A stretch of 64,000 nucleotides of DNA from Simiduia curdlanivorans (GTDB taxonomy: Bacteria > Pseudomonadota > Gammaproteobacteria > Pseudomonadales > Cellvibrionaceae): positions 1,281,001 through 1,345,000 of the forward strand of contig NZ_JAUFQG010000004.1 in assembly GCF_030409605.1 (NCBI RefSeq), written 5' to 3'. The stretch's first letter is position 1. Each line of letters starts with the position of its first letter. The translations under genes and the position numbers were made by a program. Positions 33,609-42,423 of the stretch are shown one piece after another. The notes beneath the pieces were generated by a model. The model was not told the DNA's origin. It made no database searches and saw nothing but the letters and a program-made list of their open reading frames with translations.

Positions 33609-35423
33609 TCAATTTCCTGCAATGGCGCGGTTTAGCGCCTCGAGGAAGATGTCCGGTGTTAACAGTTGAGGTAAAATTTCTGGTTTTGCCTCTGGGTCGG
33701 CTGGAAACATGAGGTATAAGGGCACGCCATTGCGCTGGTATTGCGCCAAAAGCGCGGTGATTTCGGGGTTATATTTCGTCCAGTCCGCTTTAATTAGCAT
33801 TAAATCGGCATCGGCTATCTCTATTTGCACCGATTGTTGGCTAAATACCAGTTTCTCGTTGGCTAAGCAGGTTAGGCACCAGTCTGCCGTAACATTCACG
33901 AATATGGGTTGGCCCTGTTGGCGCTGTTGCTGCCACTGGCTGCTGTCGTAGGCATCCCAGTGATCGGTGGAGACGTCTTTGCTACTGAGTGGCAGCAGCA
34001 CTGCCAGCGCCAAAGCGCCGAGCAGGCAGAGTTTGGCAAACCAATTTTTAAAGCGCCAAAGCCATAGCGCGAAGCCTAAAGCCAGTAGGCCGCATAGGGC
34101 CATGATGAGTTCATCGGTGCTGGTTTGCCGGCCCAGTACCCAGAGTAGCCAGATGGCGGTGAGAAATAACGGAAAGGCCAGAATTTCCTTAAAGGTTTCC
34201 ATCCACGCACCAGGCTTGGGCAGCCATTTGTGCAGGTGCGGCACGTAACAGAGTGCCAAGAAGGGCAGGGCCATACCGAATCCCAATGCGGCGAACACTG
34301 ACAGGCTGGCGGCGGGCGATTGGGTCATGGCGTAACCCAGTGCTGTGCCCATAAAGGGCGCGGTACAAGGGCTGGCCACGAGCGTCGCCAAGGTGCCGGT
34401 GAAGAATGAACCCTTCAGGCCGCCAGCATTGGCGAGGTTACCGCCAATATTAGCCAGCCCAGTGCCAATTTCTAGGGCGCCGAGTAGCGCCATGCCGAGC
34501 ACGAAAAACAGGTAAACCAAGCCTAATATTAATAGCGGCGATTGGAGTTGAAAGCCCCAGCCAACGGCTTCGCCGCCGGCTCTGACAATTAATAGTGCGC
34601 CGGCGATGGCAACAAAACTCAACACCACGCCAGCGGTGTAGGCCCAGCCGTGCAGTTTGCGGTGTGCGCCGTCTTCGCCACTACTGGCCAGGCTGAGCGC
34701 CTTAATAGATAGCACAGGAAATACGCAGGGCATTAAATTGAGCACCGAGCCGCCCAGCATGGCGAGTAAAATGGCGACCAACCAGCTGGTATTGCTAGGT
34801 GGCAGCGCCGTCGCAAGAGGTTCCGTGGTTGGGCTTGCGGCGGAGACTTGCGCGAGGGGCGTGGGGGCTTGCTCGGTAAAGGTCTGGCTTTGCGCGCTAT
34901 AGTTAAACTGCTGGTCTCGCGGCGGGTAGCAAAGCCCGGCATCAGCACAGCCTTGGGACTGAAGATGCAGGCTGAAGTCCTGCGTGAGGTCGAGGCCGCT
35001 ATTGGGTAAATCTAGGTTGAGGCCGTTGTAAAACACCTCTAGCTCGCGCTCGAAATACTCGTCGTACTTGTGCTTGCCCTTGGGCCAAAGCGGATTAAGG
35101 GTCAGGGTTTTGCCCTGCTGGCGGGCCAGCAGCTTAAAGCGCTCTTGGTATAGGTAGTAGCCGGGGCTGATGCGCCACTCCAGTTGCAAGCTGGTTTGAT
35201 TGCTGAAGGGCAGGGTTTGGTAAGCCTCTTCTATGGGCAGGAATTCGGCTTCGCCACTGAGGCTCGCGGGTTGGGCAAGTTGTGCGACAGCGCTCTGGCT
35301 GCTGACTAGGGCCAGCAGTATCAATATCGCGAGCGTTTGCAACGCTGGAACCAAGGTGCCGTATCGGGCACTATGTGCGCTATTTTGGAGAGTTCCTTGG
35401 AAAGTTCCGGTCATGTGATTCAT
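33609..35423 (-). CDS. dsbD: Thiol:disulfide interchange protein DsbD
   Basis: A 604-residue inner-membrane protein that moves reducing power from cytoplasmic thioredoxin to periplasmic partners. Order: signal segment, periplasmic alpha domain with QGCADAGLCYPP, eight-helix membrane domain with the redox Cys residues in NLMPCVFPVLSIKAL and ASPCTAPFMGTALGY, and C-terminal thioredoxin-like domain with ADWCLTCLANEK. All six Cys are in place. A few residues precede the signal peptide; an ATG at 35414 is a possible later start. Confidence 0.96.
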   Translation of the reverse strand: MNHMTGTFQGTLQNSAHSARYGTLVPALQTLAILILLALVSSQSAVAQLAQPASLSGEAEFLPIEEAYQTLPFSNQTSLQLEWRISPGYYLYQERFKLLARQQGKTLTLNPLWPKGKHKYDEYFERELEVFYNGLNLDLPNSGLDLTQDFSLHLQSQGCADAGLCYPPRDQQFNYSAQSQTFTEQAPTPLAQVSAASPTTEPLATALPPSNTSWLVAILLAMLGGSVLNLMPCVFPVLSIKALSLASSGEDGAHRKLHGWAYTAGVVLSFVAIAGALLIVRAGGEAVGWGFQLQSPLLILGLVYLFFVLGMALLGALEIGTGLANIGGNLANAGGLKGSFFTGTLATLVASPCTAPFMGTALGYAMTQSPAASLSVFAALGFGMALPFLALCYVPHLHKWLPKPGAWMETFKEILAFPLFLTAIWLLWVLGRQTSTDELIMALCGLLALGFALWLWRFKNWFAKLCLLGALALAVLLPLSSKDVSTDHWDAYDSSQWQQQRQQGQPIFVNVTADWCLTCLANEKLVFSQQSVQIEIADADLMLIKADWTKYNPEITALLAQYQRNGVPLYLMFPADPEAKPEILPQLLTPDIFLEALNRAIAGN

Positions 35424-35590
35424 TCATTTCTTAGGTTGATGAGTGAGTTATTGCTGAGCCATCAAGGTGCTTAAAGCAGCGGCGGCGGCAAACTGTTGGG
35501 CTCAAGAATAACAGGTTGCTTGAAAAGCCGGTGTGCCGAGCGCCAAATTTTGGTAATAAGCGCTATTTTGACGTGGTAAGAGTTTAGATA

Positions 35591-36295
35591 TTGAAGTCGA
35601 AAAGAAGTTACAGCTTAGTTGCCCTGTGTTTGGTGGCTCATTTGCTTGGCTGTAGTCAAATAACAGAAATTGTCCCGCGTATCACCAAGCCTGCATTTGA
35701 GCCGCGCTCAGAGGCGAAGAGCGATCAGCTGCTCGAATATTTGGCGGCAGCCGATGCGGCCCTAGCGAGGGATCACCTCAGTAGGCCTAAGCGCAACAGT
35801 GCCTTTGAGCTGTACCGCAATGCGCTGGTGCTAGACCCAGAAAATGTTCACGCCCACAACGGTGTGGTGTTGATCTTGCGCCGTTATATGGCCTTGGCCA
35901 ATGCCGCCCTGAGCCAAGGCAACTTCGAGCGAGCGCTCACCTTGTTGGCCCGGGCGCAAAGTCTGGATGCCAATAACCGCGACGTGATTCAAATGCGCCA
36001 AGCGCTGGTGCAGCAGGAGCAGCTGTCCTTAAATGGCGAGCGACCTATCGTTGTAAAATTGAGCGTTAAAGAGCTCGAGAGCCGAGACCCGGCCTTGGTG
36101 CAGCGACTGCAGGCGCTGGCCCTTTCGCTCGCCGACAGCGGTGAGCGAATTGTCATCTATGCGCGCACCGATATTGAAAGTCGGTGGTTGTACCAACAGC
36201 TAAAGCAAGCGCAGCCAAATCATCATTTCGTCGTTACCACGGGGCTGTCGTCTCGGCCGCGTATTGTTCGAGTACCGGTTGTGCGGGAGTCCTGA
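35591..36295 (+). CDS. TPR-containing lipoprotein of unknown function
   Basis: A 234-residue predicted lipoprotein. The signal peptide ends in the lipobox LLGC (Cys21). Two helical repeats of the TPR kind (about 50-135, with LYRNALVLDPENVHAHNGV and NFERALTLLARAQSLDANN) are followed by a small alpha/beta C-terminal part. The frame opens with TTG 35591, since no ATG lies near. It is followed 129 bases later by the LapD-like gene on the same strand; a functional link is inference. Confidence 0.7.
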   Translation: MKSKRSYSLVALCLVAHLLGCSQITEIVPRITKPAFEPRSEAKSDQLLEYLAAADAALARDHLSRPKRNSAFELYRNALVLDPENVHAHNGVVLILRRYMALANAALSQGNFERALTLLARAQSLDANNRDVIQMRQALVQQEQLSLNGERPIVVKLSVKELESRDPALVQRLQALALSLADSGERIVIYARTDIESRWLYQQLKQAQPNHHFVVTTGLSSRPRIVRVPVVRES

Positions 36296-36424
36296 TAGTA
36301 TCGAGCCGGCTCGTTTAGCCACAAGCGCAGATGCTTGAGCTGCTAGTCTTAAGTGTCCGCTGTAGTGGTCGACTACATTTCTCTAACCTGACTCAGCCCG
36401 TCGCGGGATGAGCGAGGAGCTTAC

Positions 36425-38350
36425 GTGAGTTTGTTGCGCCAATTGGTCATTGCCATCACCCTCTTGGTGATGGTGTTGCTGGCCGGAAATATGATTGTCA
36501 GTGTGGTTAATGCGCGGATATATTTTTTCGCGCAAATGAACGTGCACGCGCAAGATACTGCGACGGCGCTTGGGTTTAGTATTTCCCAGGCCGCGCAGGA
36601 AAAAGATGCGGTGTTAATTGGTTCGATGGTCGATGTTATTTTTGATCGCGGTTATTACCGTGAAATTTCTTACCGCGATCTCGAGGGCAAGACGCTAGTG
36701 TCGCGCGACGTTAACTTGCAGGTGGACGATGTGCCCGCATGGTTTATCGACTTGATCGAGATTCCCGAGCCCAGGGGCGAGTCCGAAGTGATTAATGGTT
36801 GGTTCCGCTTGGGTAAAATCGAAGTGATTGCCCACACGGGGCTGGCCTATCGTGATCTATGGCGCGTGTTCCGCGAGCAGCTTTGGCTATTTCTGTTTAC
36901 CGCAGTGGCAGCTTATGGTCTGGCCGGCGTGTCGTTGCACTTTCTACTGCGGCCATTAAAGCGCGTGGAAAAGCAGGCGGATGCCATTTGTCGGCGCGAA
37001 TTTCCCGAGCAGCAGCGCCTGCCGCGCACACGGGAACTGCGCTCTATGGTTCATGCGATGAACCGCATGGTGGAAAAAATCAAAGACATGTTCCAGGAGC
37101 AGTTGGAGCTAACGGAATCTTTGCATCGATCTTCCCATGTGGATTTTATTACCGGGCTTTCTAACCGGCTAGATTTTGATGCACGCCTAGAGTCTTTCAT
37201 TAAATCAGAGTTGGGTGGGGGTGAGGGCGCGCTGTTGCTTTGGCAGCTATCCGGCATGCAAAAATACAACCAAACCCATGGGCGAGAAGCGGGCGATTTA
37301 CTGTTGCGGCAGATTGCCGATGTGTTCAAGCCATTGTCGACGGCCTGGCCGGGTGCCATTGTGTCGCGTCGGGGAGGCACCGATTTCTGCATTTTCATTC
37401 CCGCAATTGATAGAGCGCAAACAGTTACCCTGTGTGAAGAATTGGTGGCCAAGGTGCAGCTTATTAGTTGGCCAGAGGGCAGCTTGCCGCTGCATCTCGG
37501 CGTGGTGCACGATCAAGCGGTCACCCTCGATAGTCAGTTGCTGAGCCGAGCGGATGCGGCGCTGCGCGTGGCTCAGCACCAAGCTGAAAAGGGTTGGCAC
37601 TTACAGCTTACGGAAACCGTCGGCGCTAGGCCCGCTGGCGAATGGCGGCAATTACTGGAGCGCAGTTTGAGCGAGGGCCAGTTGGCGCTGCACTATCAGC
37701 CTGTTTTTGATCTGCATAATCAGTTGCTGCACGCAGAAGTGTTGGTGCGCCTGAAAGTAGATGGCCAATTGCAGCCAGCAGGTAGTTTCTTACCGATGGT
37801 GGAGCGCTTCGCCTTGGTAGATACCCTGGATCGGCGCGTATTGGAAATGCTGGCGCAAACCTTTCACCAGACGCAGGCGAATTACTGTGTGAATCTTTCG
37901 CCCAGAACTATCGCCTTGCCGCAGTTTCGTCACTGGTTAAAGGATTTCCTAAGCCTTAACGCCGAGCTCGCCAGTCGCCTATTCATTGAAGTTAGCGAGA
38001 ATGTGGTGCTGCACTCGATGGATGCGCTGAGGGATCTCGTCGCTATCAGCAATAGCGCTGGCGCTAAGGTGTCATTGGATCATTTTGGCGTTACAGGTAA
38101 AGCCTTTAACTATCTGCAAAGCCTGCCGCTACACAGTTTAAAAATTGATCGCAGTTTCATCACTCATTTACATAATCGCCAGGATAATCAGTTCTTCGTC
38201 AAATCATTGGCTCAGATAGCACACAGTTGCGATATGATGTTACTGGCCGAGGGCGTGGAAACGGAGCAGGAGTGGCTGCAAGTAAAGGCGCTCGGACTGG
38301 ATGGCGCACAGGGCTATTATTTAGGCCGGCCAGCGGCTGAATTGCCCTAG
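36425..38350 (+). CDS. LapD-like cyclic-di-GMP receptor (degenerate GGDEF-EAL)
   Basis: A 641-residue inner-membrane protein with the LapD layout: first helix (9-28), a periplasmic LapD/MoxY-type domain (about 30-150), second helix (about 153-172), HAMP, GGDEF-like and EAL-like domains. The cyclase site reads GGTDF and the Asp-containing metal motif is replaced (LLWQLSGMQKYNQTHG); the EAL motif reads EVL and DDFG is DHFG, so it is probably catalytically inactive and binds c-di-GMP as a receptor. Start is GTG 36425 with GAGGAG upstream. In Pseudomonas LapD restrains protease LapG to keep adhesins on the surface; no lapG is seen here. Confidence 0.85.
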   Translation: MSLLRQLVIAITLLVMVLLAGNMIVSVVNARIYFFAQMNVHAQDTATALGFSISQAAQEKDAVLIGSMVDVIFDRGYYREISYRDLEGKTLVSRDVNLQVDDVPAWFIDLIEIPEPRGESEVINGWFRLGKIEVIAHTGLAYRDLWRVFREQLWLFLFTAVAAYGLAGVSLHFLLRPLKRVEKQADAICRREFPEQQRLPRTRELRSMVHAMNRMVEKIKDMFQEQLELTESLHRSSHVDFITGLSNRLDFDARLESFIKSELGGGEGALLLWQLSGMQKYNQTHGREAGDLLLRQIADVFKPLSTAWPGAIVSRRGGTDFCIFIPAIDRAQTVTLCEELVAKVQLISWPEGSLPLHLGVVHDQAVTLDSQLLSRADAALRVAQHQAEKGWHLQLTETVGARPAGEWRQLLERSLSEGQLALHYQPVFDLHNQLLHAEVLVRLKVDGQLQPAGSFLPMVERFALVDTLDRRVLEMLAQTFHQTQANYCVNLSPRTIALPQFRHWLKDFLSLNAELASRLFIEVSENVVLHSMDALRDLVAISNSAGAKVSLDHFGVTGKAFNYLQSLPLHSLKIDRSFITHLHNRQDNQFFVKSLAQIAHSCDMMLLAEGVETEQEWLQVKALGLDGAQGYYLGRPAAELP

Positions 38351-38373
38351 CGATTGATTGATAGGAGAAGAAG

Positions 38374-38820
38374 ATGAAAAACGGTTTTATGTTTGCGCTG
38401 CTGGCGTTTTTTACCCAGGTCGCCGTTGCCGAAATACAGGTGACAGAGGCGTGGGCGAAAGAGTCTATCCCCGGCACTAACACCTCGGCGCTGTTTGCCA
38501 CCCTCTATAACACCACGCGCAAGCCCACCGAGTTGGTCAAGGTGGTGGTTGAGGGCGTCGATAAGGCGGAGCTGCACACGCACAATGAGCAGGACGGCAT
38601 GATGCAAATGCGTCGTGTGGATGCGATTGACATAGGGGCTCGGGCGACGGTGGCGTTGGCACCAGGGGGCTTTCATGTCATGTTGTTTCAATTAAAAGCC
38701 CCGCTAAAGGCCGGCACCGACCTTGCAGTAGAATTTCACTTCAGCAATGGCGAGCAAGTAGCGGCGGTTGCGAAAGTCGTAAACCCCCATCAGGCCGGCG
38801 AGCATCAACATCACCACTAG
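38374..38820 (+). CDS. Periplasmic copper chaperone PCu(A)C
   Basis: A 148-residue exported protein with signal peptide (ending VAVA). The PCu(A)C fold and copper ligands are visible: LHTHNEQDGMMQMRRV and GGFHVMLFQL supply the His and Met residues of the H-M-X10-M-X21-H-X-M motif. A His-rich tail (EHQHHH) may add a metal site, as seen in some relatives. Likely delivers Cu(I) for cytochrome oxidase assembly. It follows the LapD-like gene by 23 bases but the two functions are unrelated. Confidence 0.92.
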   Translation: MKNGFMFALLAFFTQVAVAEIQVTEAWAKESIPGTNTSALFATLYNTTRKPTELVKVVVEGVDKAELHTHNEQDGMMQMRRVDAIDIGARATVALAPGGFHVMLFQLKAPLKAGTDLAVEFHFSNGEQVAAVAKVVNPHQAGEHQHHH

Positions 38821-38845
38821 CGAAAACTTCGGGAGATAACAGCGC

Positions 38846-39922
38846 ATGGCATGGAACGGTATTAAACGCTTGTGGCTAAAAAACAAGCGCAACATGAGTG
38901 ATTACGGTGCGGATGTTAAAGCGGATTTAGCCGAGGGGAATGTTATGTGGCGCTGGATGGCAATTGCCCTGCTCATTTTGTTACTCGCAATTGCGGGCTT
39001 AGGCTTCTATTGGGATCAAGAACCGGATGCATTTTCGGTGAAGCAAAATGCCATGCTGCGCGTGCCTGTACACGGCGATAAGCCAGTGGTCGGTACGGTA
39101 ACCACGGCGGCACTTATTCATATCGCTGAAACCCTGCTCGATAAGCCGGGTGGCTATCTTAGTAACGATATCATGCCGCCGAGTGTTTGGATGGACAACC
39201 AGCCCAGCTGGGAGTACGGCGTGCTTATTCAAGTGCGCGATTTAAGCAAGGCGATGCGCGAAGTGCTTAGTCGCTCTCAGTCTCAGTCGCGCGAGGATAA
39301 AGATTTGGCCCTCGCCGAACCGCGCTTTAATTTTAATCACAACAGCTGGGTGTTGCCGTCATCTGAATCTGAATATCGCGCCGGTATTAAATTGTTGAAC
39401 GCCTATCTCACGCGCTTGGTAGATGACAATGAGCAAGATGCCCAATTTTACGCGCGCGCCGATAACTTAAATTATTGGTTGCGCACGGTGGAGTCGAGGC
39501 TGGGTAGTTTGTCCCAGCGCCTTTCCGCCAGTGTCGAACAAAATCGGGTGAACACTGATCTCGCTGGCGAGGCAGCGGCAAAGAAATCTACGGCGACACC
39601 GCGAGAGCAGATGGTTAAAACCTCTTGGTGGGAAATTGACAACGTTTTTTACGAGGCCAGAGGCACCTCCTGGGCACTGATGCATATGTTAAAAGCGGTG
39701 GAAGTGGATTTTGCCGATGTGCTCCAGAATAAAAATGCTCTGGTGAGCTTGCAGCAAATAATTCGCGAGTTGGAGGCCACCCAAGAGCCCTTGCATAGCC
39801 CGCTGATTCTTAATGGCACAGGCTTTGGAATGTTGGCGAACCACTCTTTGGTGATGGCCAACTATGTGTCGCGTGCCAATGCCGCCATTATTGATTTACG
39901 CGAGTTGCTCTCCCAGGGCTAA
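38846..39922 (+). CDS. DUF2333 family membrane protein
   Basis: A 358-residue protein matching the DUF2333 family of gammaproteobacteria: one N-terminal membrane helix (about 34-54, WMAIALLILLLAIAGLGFYW), then a periplasmic domain with WMDNQPSWEYGVLIQVRDLSKAMRE and SSWALMHMLKAVE-like segments. The C-terminal part is helical. Function unknown. It lies 21 bases before polB, so the two are probably co-transcribed. Confidence 0.9.
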   Translation: MAWNGIKRLWLKNKRNMSDYGADVKADLAEGNVMWRWMAIALLILLLAIAGLGFYWDQEPDAFSVKQNAMLRVPVHGDKPVVGTVTTAALIHIAETLLDKPGGYLSNDIMPPSVWMDNQPSWEYGVLIQVRDLSKAMREVLSRSQSQSREDKDLALAEPRFNFNHNSWVLPSSESEYRAGIKLLNAYLTRLVDDNEQDAQFYARADNLNYWLRTVESRLGSLSQRLSASVEQNRVNTDLAGEAAAKKSTATPREQMVKTSWWEIDNVFYEARGTSWALMHMLKAVEVDFADVLQNKNALVSLQQIIRELEATQEPLHSPLILNGTGFGMLANHSLVMANYVSRANAAIIDLRELLSQG

Positions 39923-39943
39923 GTGCGTTGTAGAGGTTGACGG

Positions 39944-42295
39944 GTGACAGTAAACCAAGGCTTTCTGCTCACCCGCGATTGGCGCGACGCCCGCTCGGGC
40001 TTGGCGCTGGAGTTTTGGTTGGCAACATCGCAGGGCAGTAAAGCACTGCGTGTAACCAACCAAGAAAGTGTCTGCTTTTTTCTACAATCCGATCACGCGC
40101 TACTGGCCAAGGTGTTGGCAAAACACAGTGGCTGGCGCGCGCAAGCGTTGAACTTAACCAATCACCAAGGTTTGGCCGTGAGTGCACTTTATAGTCGCAG
40201 TCACGTGCTACAGCGCAACGCCGTTAGCTTGTTGAGCGACGCGGGTATTACGACCTGGGAATCAGATATTCGCCCAGCCGATCGGTATTTGATGGAGCGG
40301 TTTATCACCGCCGATATCGCCTACCAACCGGGCCCCGTGAGTCGGGGTTTTATCGCGCCAAAACAGATAAAGCCGGCAGCTATTGCCGAGGTTAACCTCA
40401 AGGTGCTGTCCATCGATATTGAAACCTCTATGGATGGCTTACAGTTGTTTTCTATCGCACTGCAGGGGCCGGCCGTACGACGAGTGTATATGGTTGGCGC
40501 CAGCGAGGATCAGCACCTAGCTGGCGATGAATTGGACCTAATCGCCTGCGCGAGTGCGCGCGAATGCTTGGATAAATTTTTACGCGCGGTTCGTTTACTC
40601 GATCCAGACATTTTAATCGGCTGGAATGTTATCGGCTTTGATCTTTGGATGTTGCAACGTTTCTGTGATCAGCAGTCGATAAAATTTAATATCGGTCGAG
40701 ACGGCTCCACGCCGCGCTGGCGCGAAGAACCGGATAGCGAAAGGCGCTACATTCATATCGCCGGCCGGGTGGCGTTAGACGGTATCGATTTGGTTAAGGC
40801 GGCCGCGTTTAGTTTTGATAGTTACAGTTTGCAGCAAGTCTCCGAGTCTGTTTTGGGTACCGGAAAACTGATTGCCGGCAGCGATGGCGGTGCCGAAATT
40901 ACGCGCTTGTTTAATGAGGATAAAACTGCGTTGGCACGATATAACTTGCAAGATTGCCAGCTGGTGAGCGACATATTTGCAAAATTAAATCTTCTGGATT
41001 TCGCCATTGCCCGCGCCCGTTTGACTGGTTTACCGCTGGATCGCATCGGTGGTTCAGTGGCGGCATTTGAATACGCCTATCTGCCCTTGCTGCACCGAGC
41101 TGGTTTTGTCGCGCCGAATTTAGGTGAAATTGAATCCGATGTGATTAGCCCTGGCGGCTATGTGATGGACTCCACCCCCGGCCTGTATAGCGATGTGTTA
41201 GTGCTGGATTTTAAAAGCCTGTACCCGTCTATCATTCGCAGTTTTCTTATCGACCCCTGCGGTTACTGGCGGGCTAAAAATAGCGGCCTAAAAAAGGCGC
41301 AAGTTGTGCAAGGCTTTAACGAGGCATTTTTTGCCCGAGAGGGGCATTTGCTGCCCGGCATTATCGAAAAGCTTTGGTCTGCACGGGATAGCGCTAAGGC
41401 GGAAAAGAACCAACCCCTGTCTTACGCCATAAAAATCATCATGAATTCCTTCTATGGCGTCTTGGGTTCGGAGGGCTGCCGCTTTTTCGATCCGCGCGTA
41501 TGCAGCTCTATTACCTTGCGTGGCCACGAAATTATTCAGCGCTCGAAGCAATGGATAGAGGCGCAGGGTTTTGCGGTTATTTATGGCGACACCGATTCAT
41601 TATTTGTCTGGGCTGGAGACGCGGCGACCACGATGAACCCGGAGGAGCTGGGGCAGAGTTTAGCGGCCGGGCTCAATTTGTGGTGGGCGCAAACCATCCG
41701 CACCGAGCACCAGCTCAACAGTGCTTTGGAGGTGGAATTCGAAACCCATTTTAAGCGATTTTTCATGCCGACCATTCGTGGCTCTGAAGCCGGTAGCAAG
41801 AAGCGCTACGCGGGCATTATTACCAATCAACGCGGCGCAGACGAGTTAATCTTCAAGGGCTTAGAGAGTGTGCGCACCGATTGGACGCGCTTGGCGCGAG
41901 ACTTTCAAACTGAGCTCTACTGGCGATTATTTCATGGTGAAGCGGTGGATCAATGGATTGTCGAGCTAGTGGCGGCTCTTCGCGCCGGCGCAAAGGATGA
42001 GCAGCTGGTGTATCGTAAGCGCTTGCGCCGCAAGCTTGAGGATTACGCAAAAAGCCGACCGCCCCATGTGCAGGCGGCGCATAAATTGGCTCAGGTGGGT
42101 TTGACGCCAAAACGCGGTGAGTGGGTGGAATATTTCATCACCACCAATGGCCCGGAACCCAAGGCGACGAGAACATCTGCCATCGATTATCAACATTACC
42201 TGGATCGGCAGTTGCAGCCGGTGGCTGACGCTATTTTGCCGTTTTTTGGCTATTCATTTTCGAGTTTAATTGAACATCAGATTCGCTTATTGTGA
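39944..42295 (+). CDS. polB: DNA polymerase II (family B)
   Basis: A 783-residue family B DNA polymerase, normal length for PolB, used in replication restart and repair. The 3'-5' exonuclease motifs are LSIDIETSMDG, GWNVIGFDLWML and YNLQDCQLV. Polymerase motifs are DFKSLYPSIIRSF, KIIMNSFYGVLGS and YGDTDSLFVW; catalytic Asp residues are all kept. Start is GTG 39944 with AGAGG upstream. It overlaps no gene; the upstream stop is 21 bases away. Confidence 0.97.
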   Translation: MTVNQGFLLTRDWRDARSGLALEFWLATSQGSKALRVTNQESVCFFLQSDHALLAKVLAKHSGWRAQALNLTNHQGLAVSALYSRSHVLQRNAVSLLSDAGITTWESDIRPADRYLMERFITADIAYQPGPVSRGFIAPKQIKPAAIAEVNLKVLSIDIETSMDGLQLFSIALQGPAVRRVYMVGASEDQHLAGDELDLIACASARECLDKFLRAVRLLDPDILIGWNVIGFDLWMLQRFCDQQSIKFNIGRDGSTPRWREEPDSERRYIHIAGRVALDGIDLVKAAAFSFDSYSLQQVSESVLGTGKLIAGSDGGAEITRLFNEDKTALARYNLQDCQLVSDIFAKLNLLDFAIARARLTGLPLDRIGGSVAAFEYAYLPLLHRAGFVAPNLGEIESDVISPGGYVMDSTPGLYSDVLVLDFKSLYPSIIRSFLIDPCGYWRAKNSGLKKAQVVQGFNEAFFAREGHLLPGIIEKLWSARDSAKAEKNQPLSYAIKIIMNSFYGVLGSEGCRFFDPRVCSSITLRGHEIIQRSKQWIEAQGFAVIYGDTDSLFVWAGDAATTMNPEELGQSLAAGLNLWWAQTIRTEHQLNSALEVEFETHFKRFFMPTIRGSEAGSKKRYAGIITNQRGADELIFKGLESVRTDWTRLARDFQTELYWRLFHGEAVDQWIVELVAALRAGAKDEQLVYRKRLRRKLEDYAKSRPPHVQAAHKLAQVGLTPKRGEWVEYFITTNGPEPKATRTSAIDYQHYLDRQLQPVADAILPFFGYSFSSLIEHQIRLL

Positions 42296-42423
42296 CAGTG
42301 TGAGCAATTTGCTCTAAATGCCTTGGGTTTTTACATCTATTCAGTTGAATCTGATCTAAGCAATTTAAAGATCTATTTCTATACTTACTAAATTGACCCT
42401 CAGGTTTGCGCAGGAATGAGTAT

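Noticed and set aside
36361..36377. Short palindrome TGTAGT-N5-ACTACA before the LapD-like gene
   Set aside because: Six-base arms are common by chance and no regulator is suggested.
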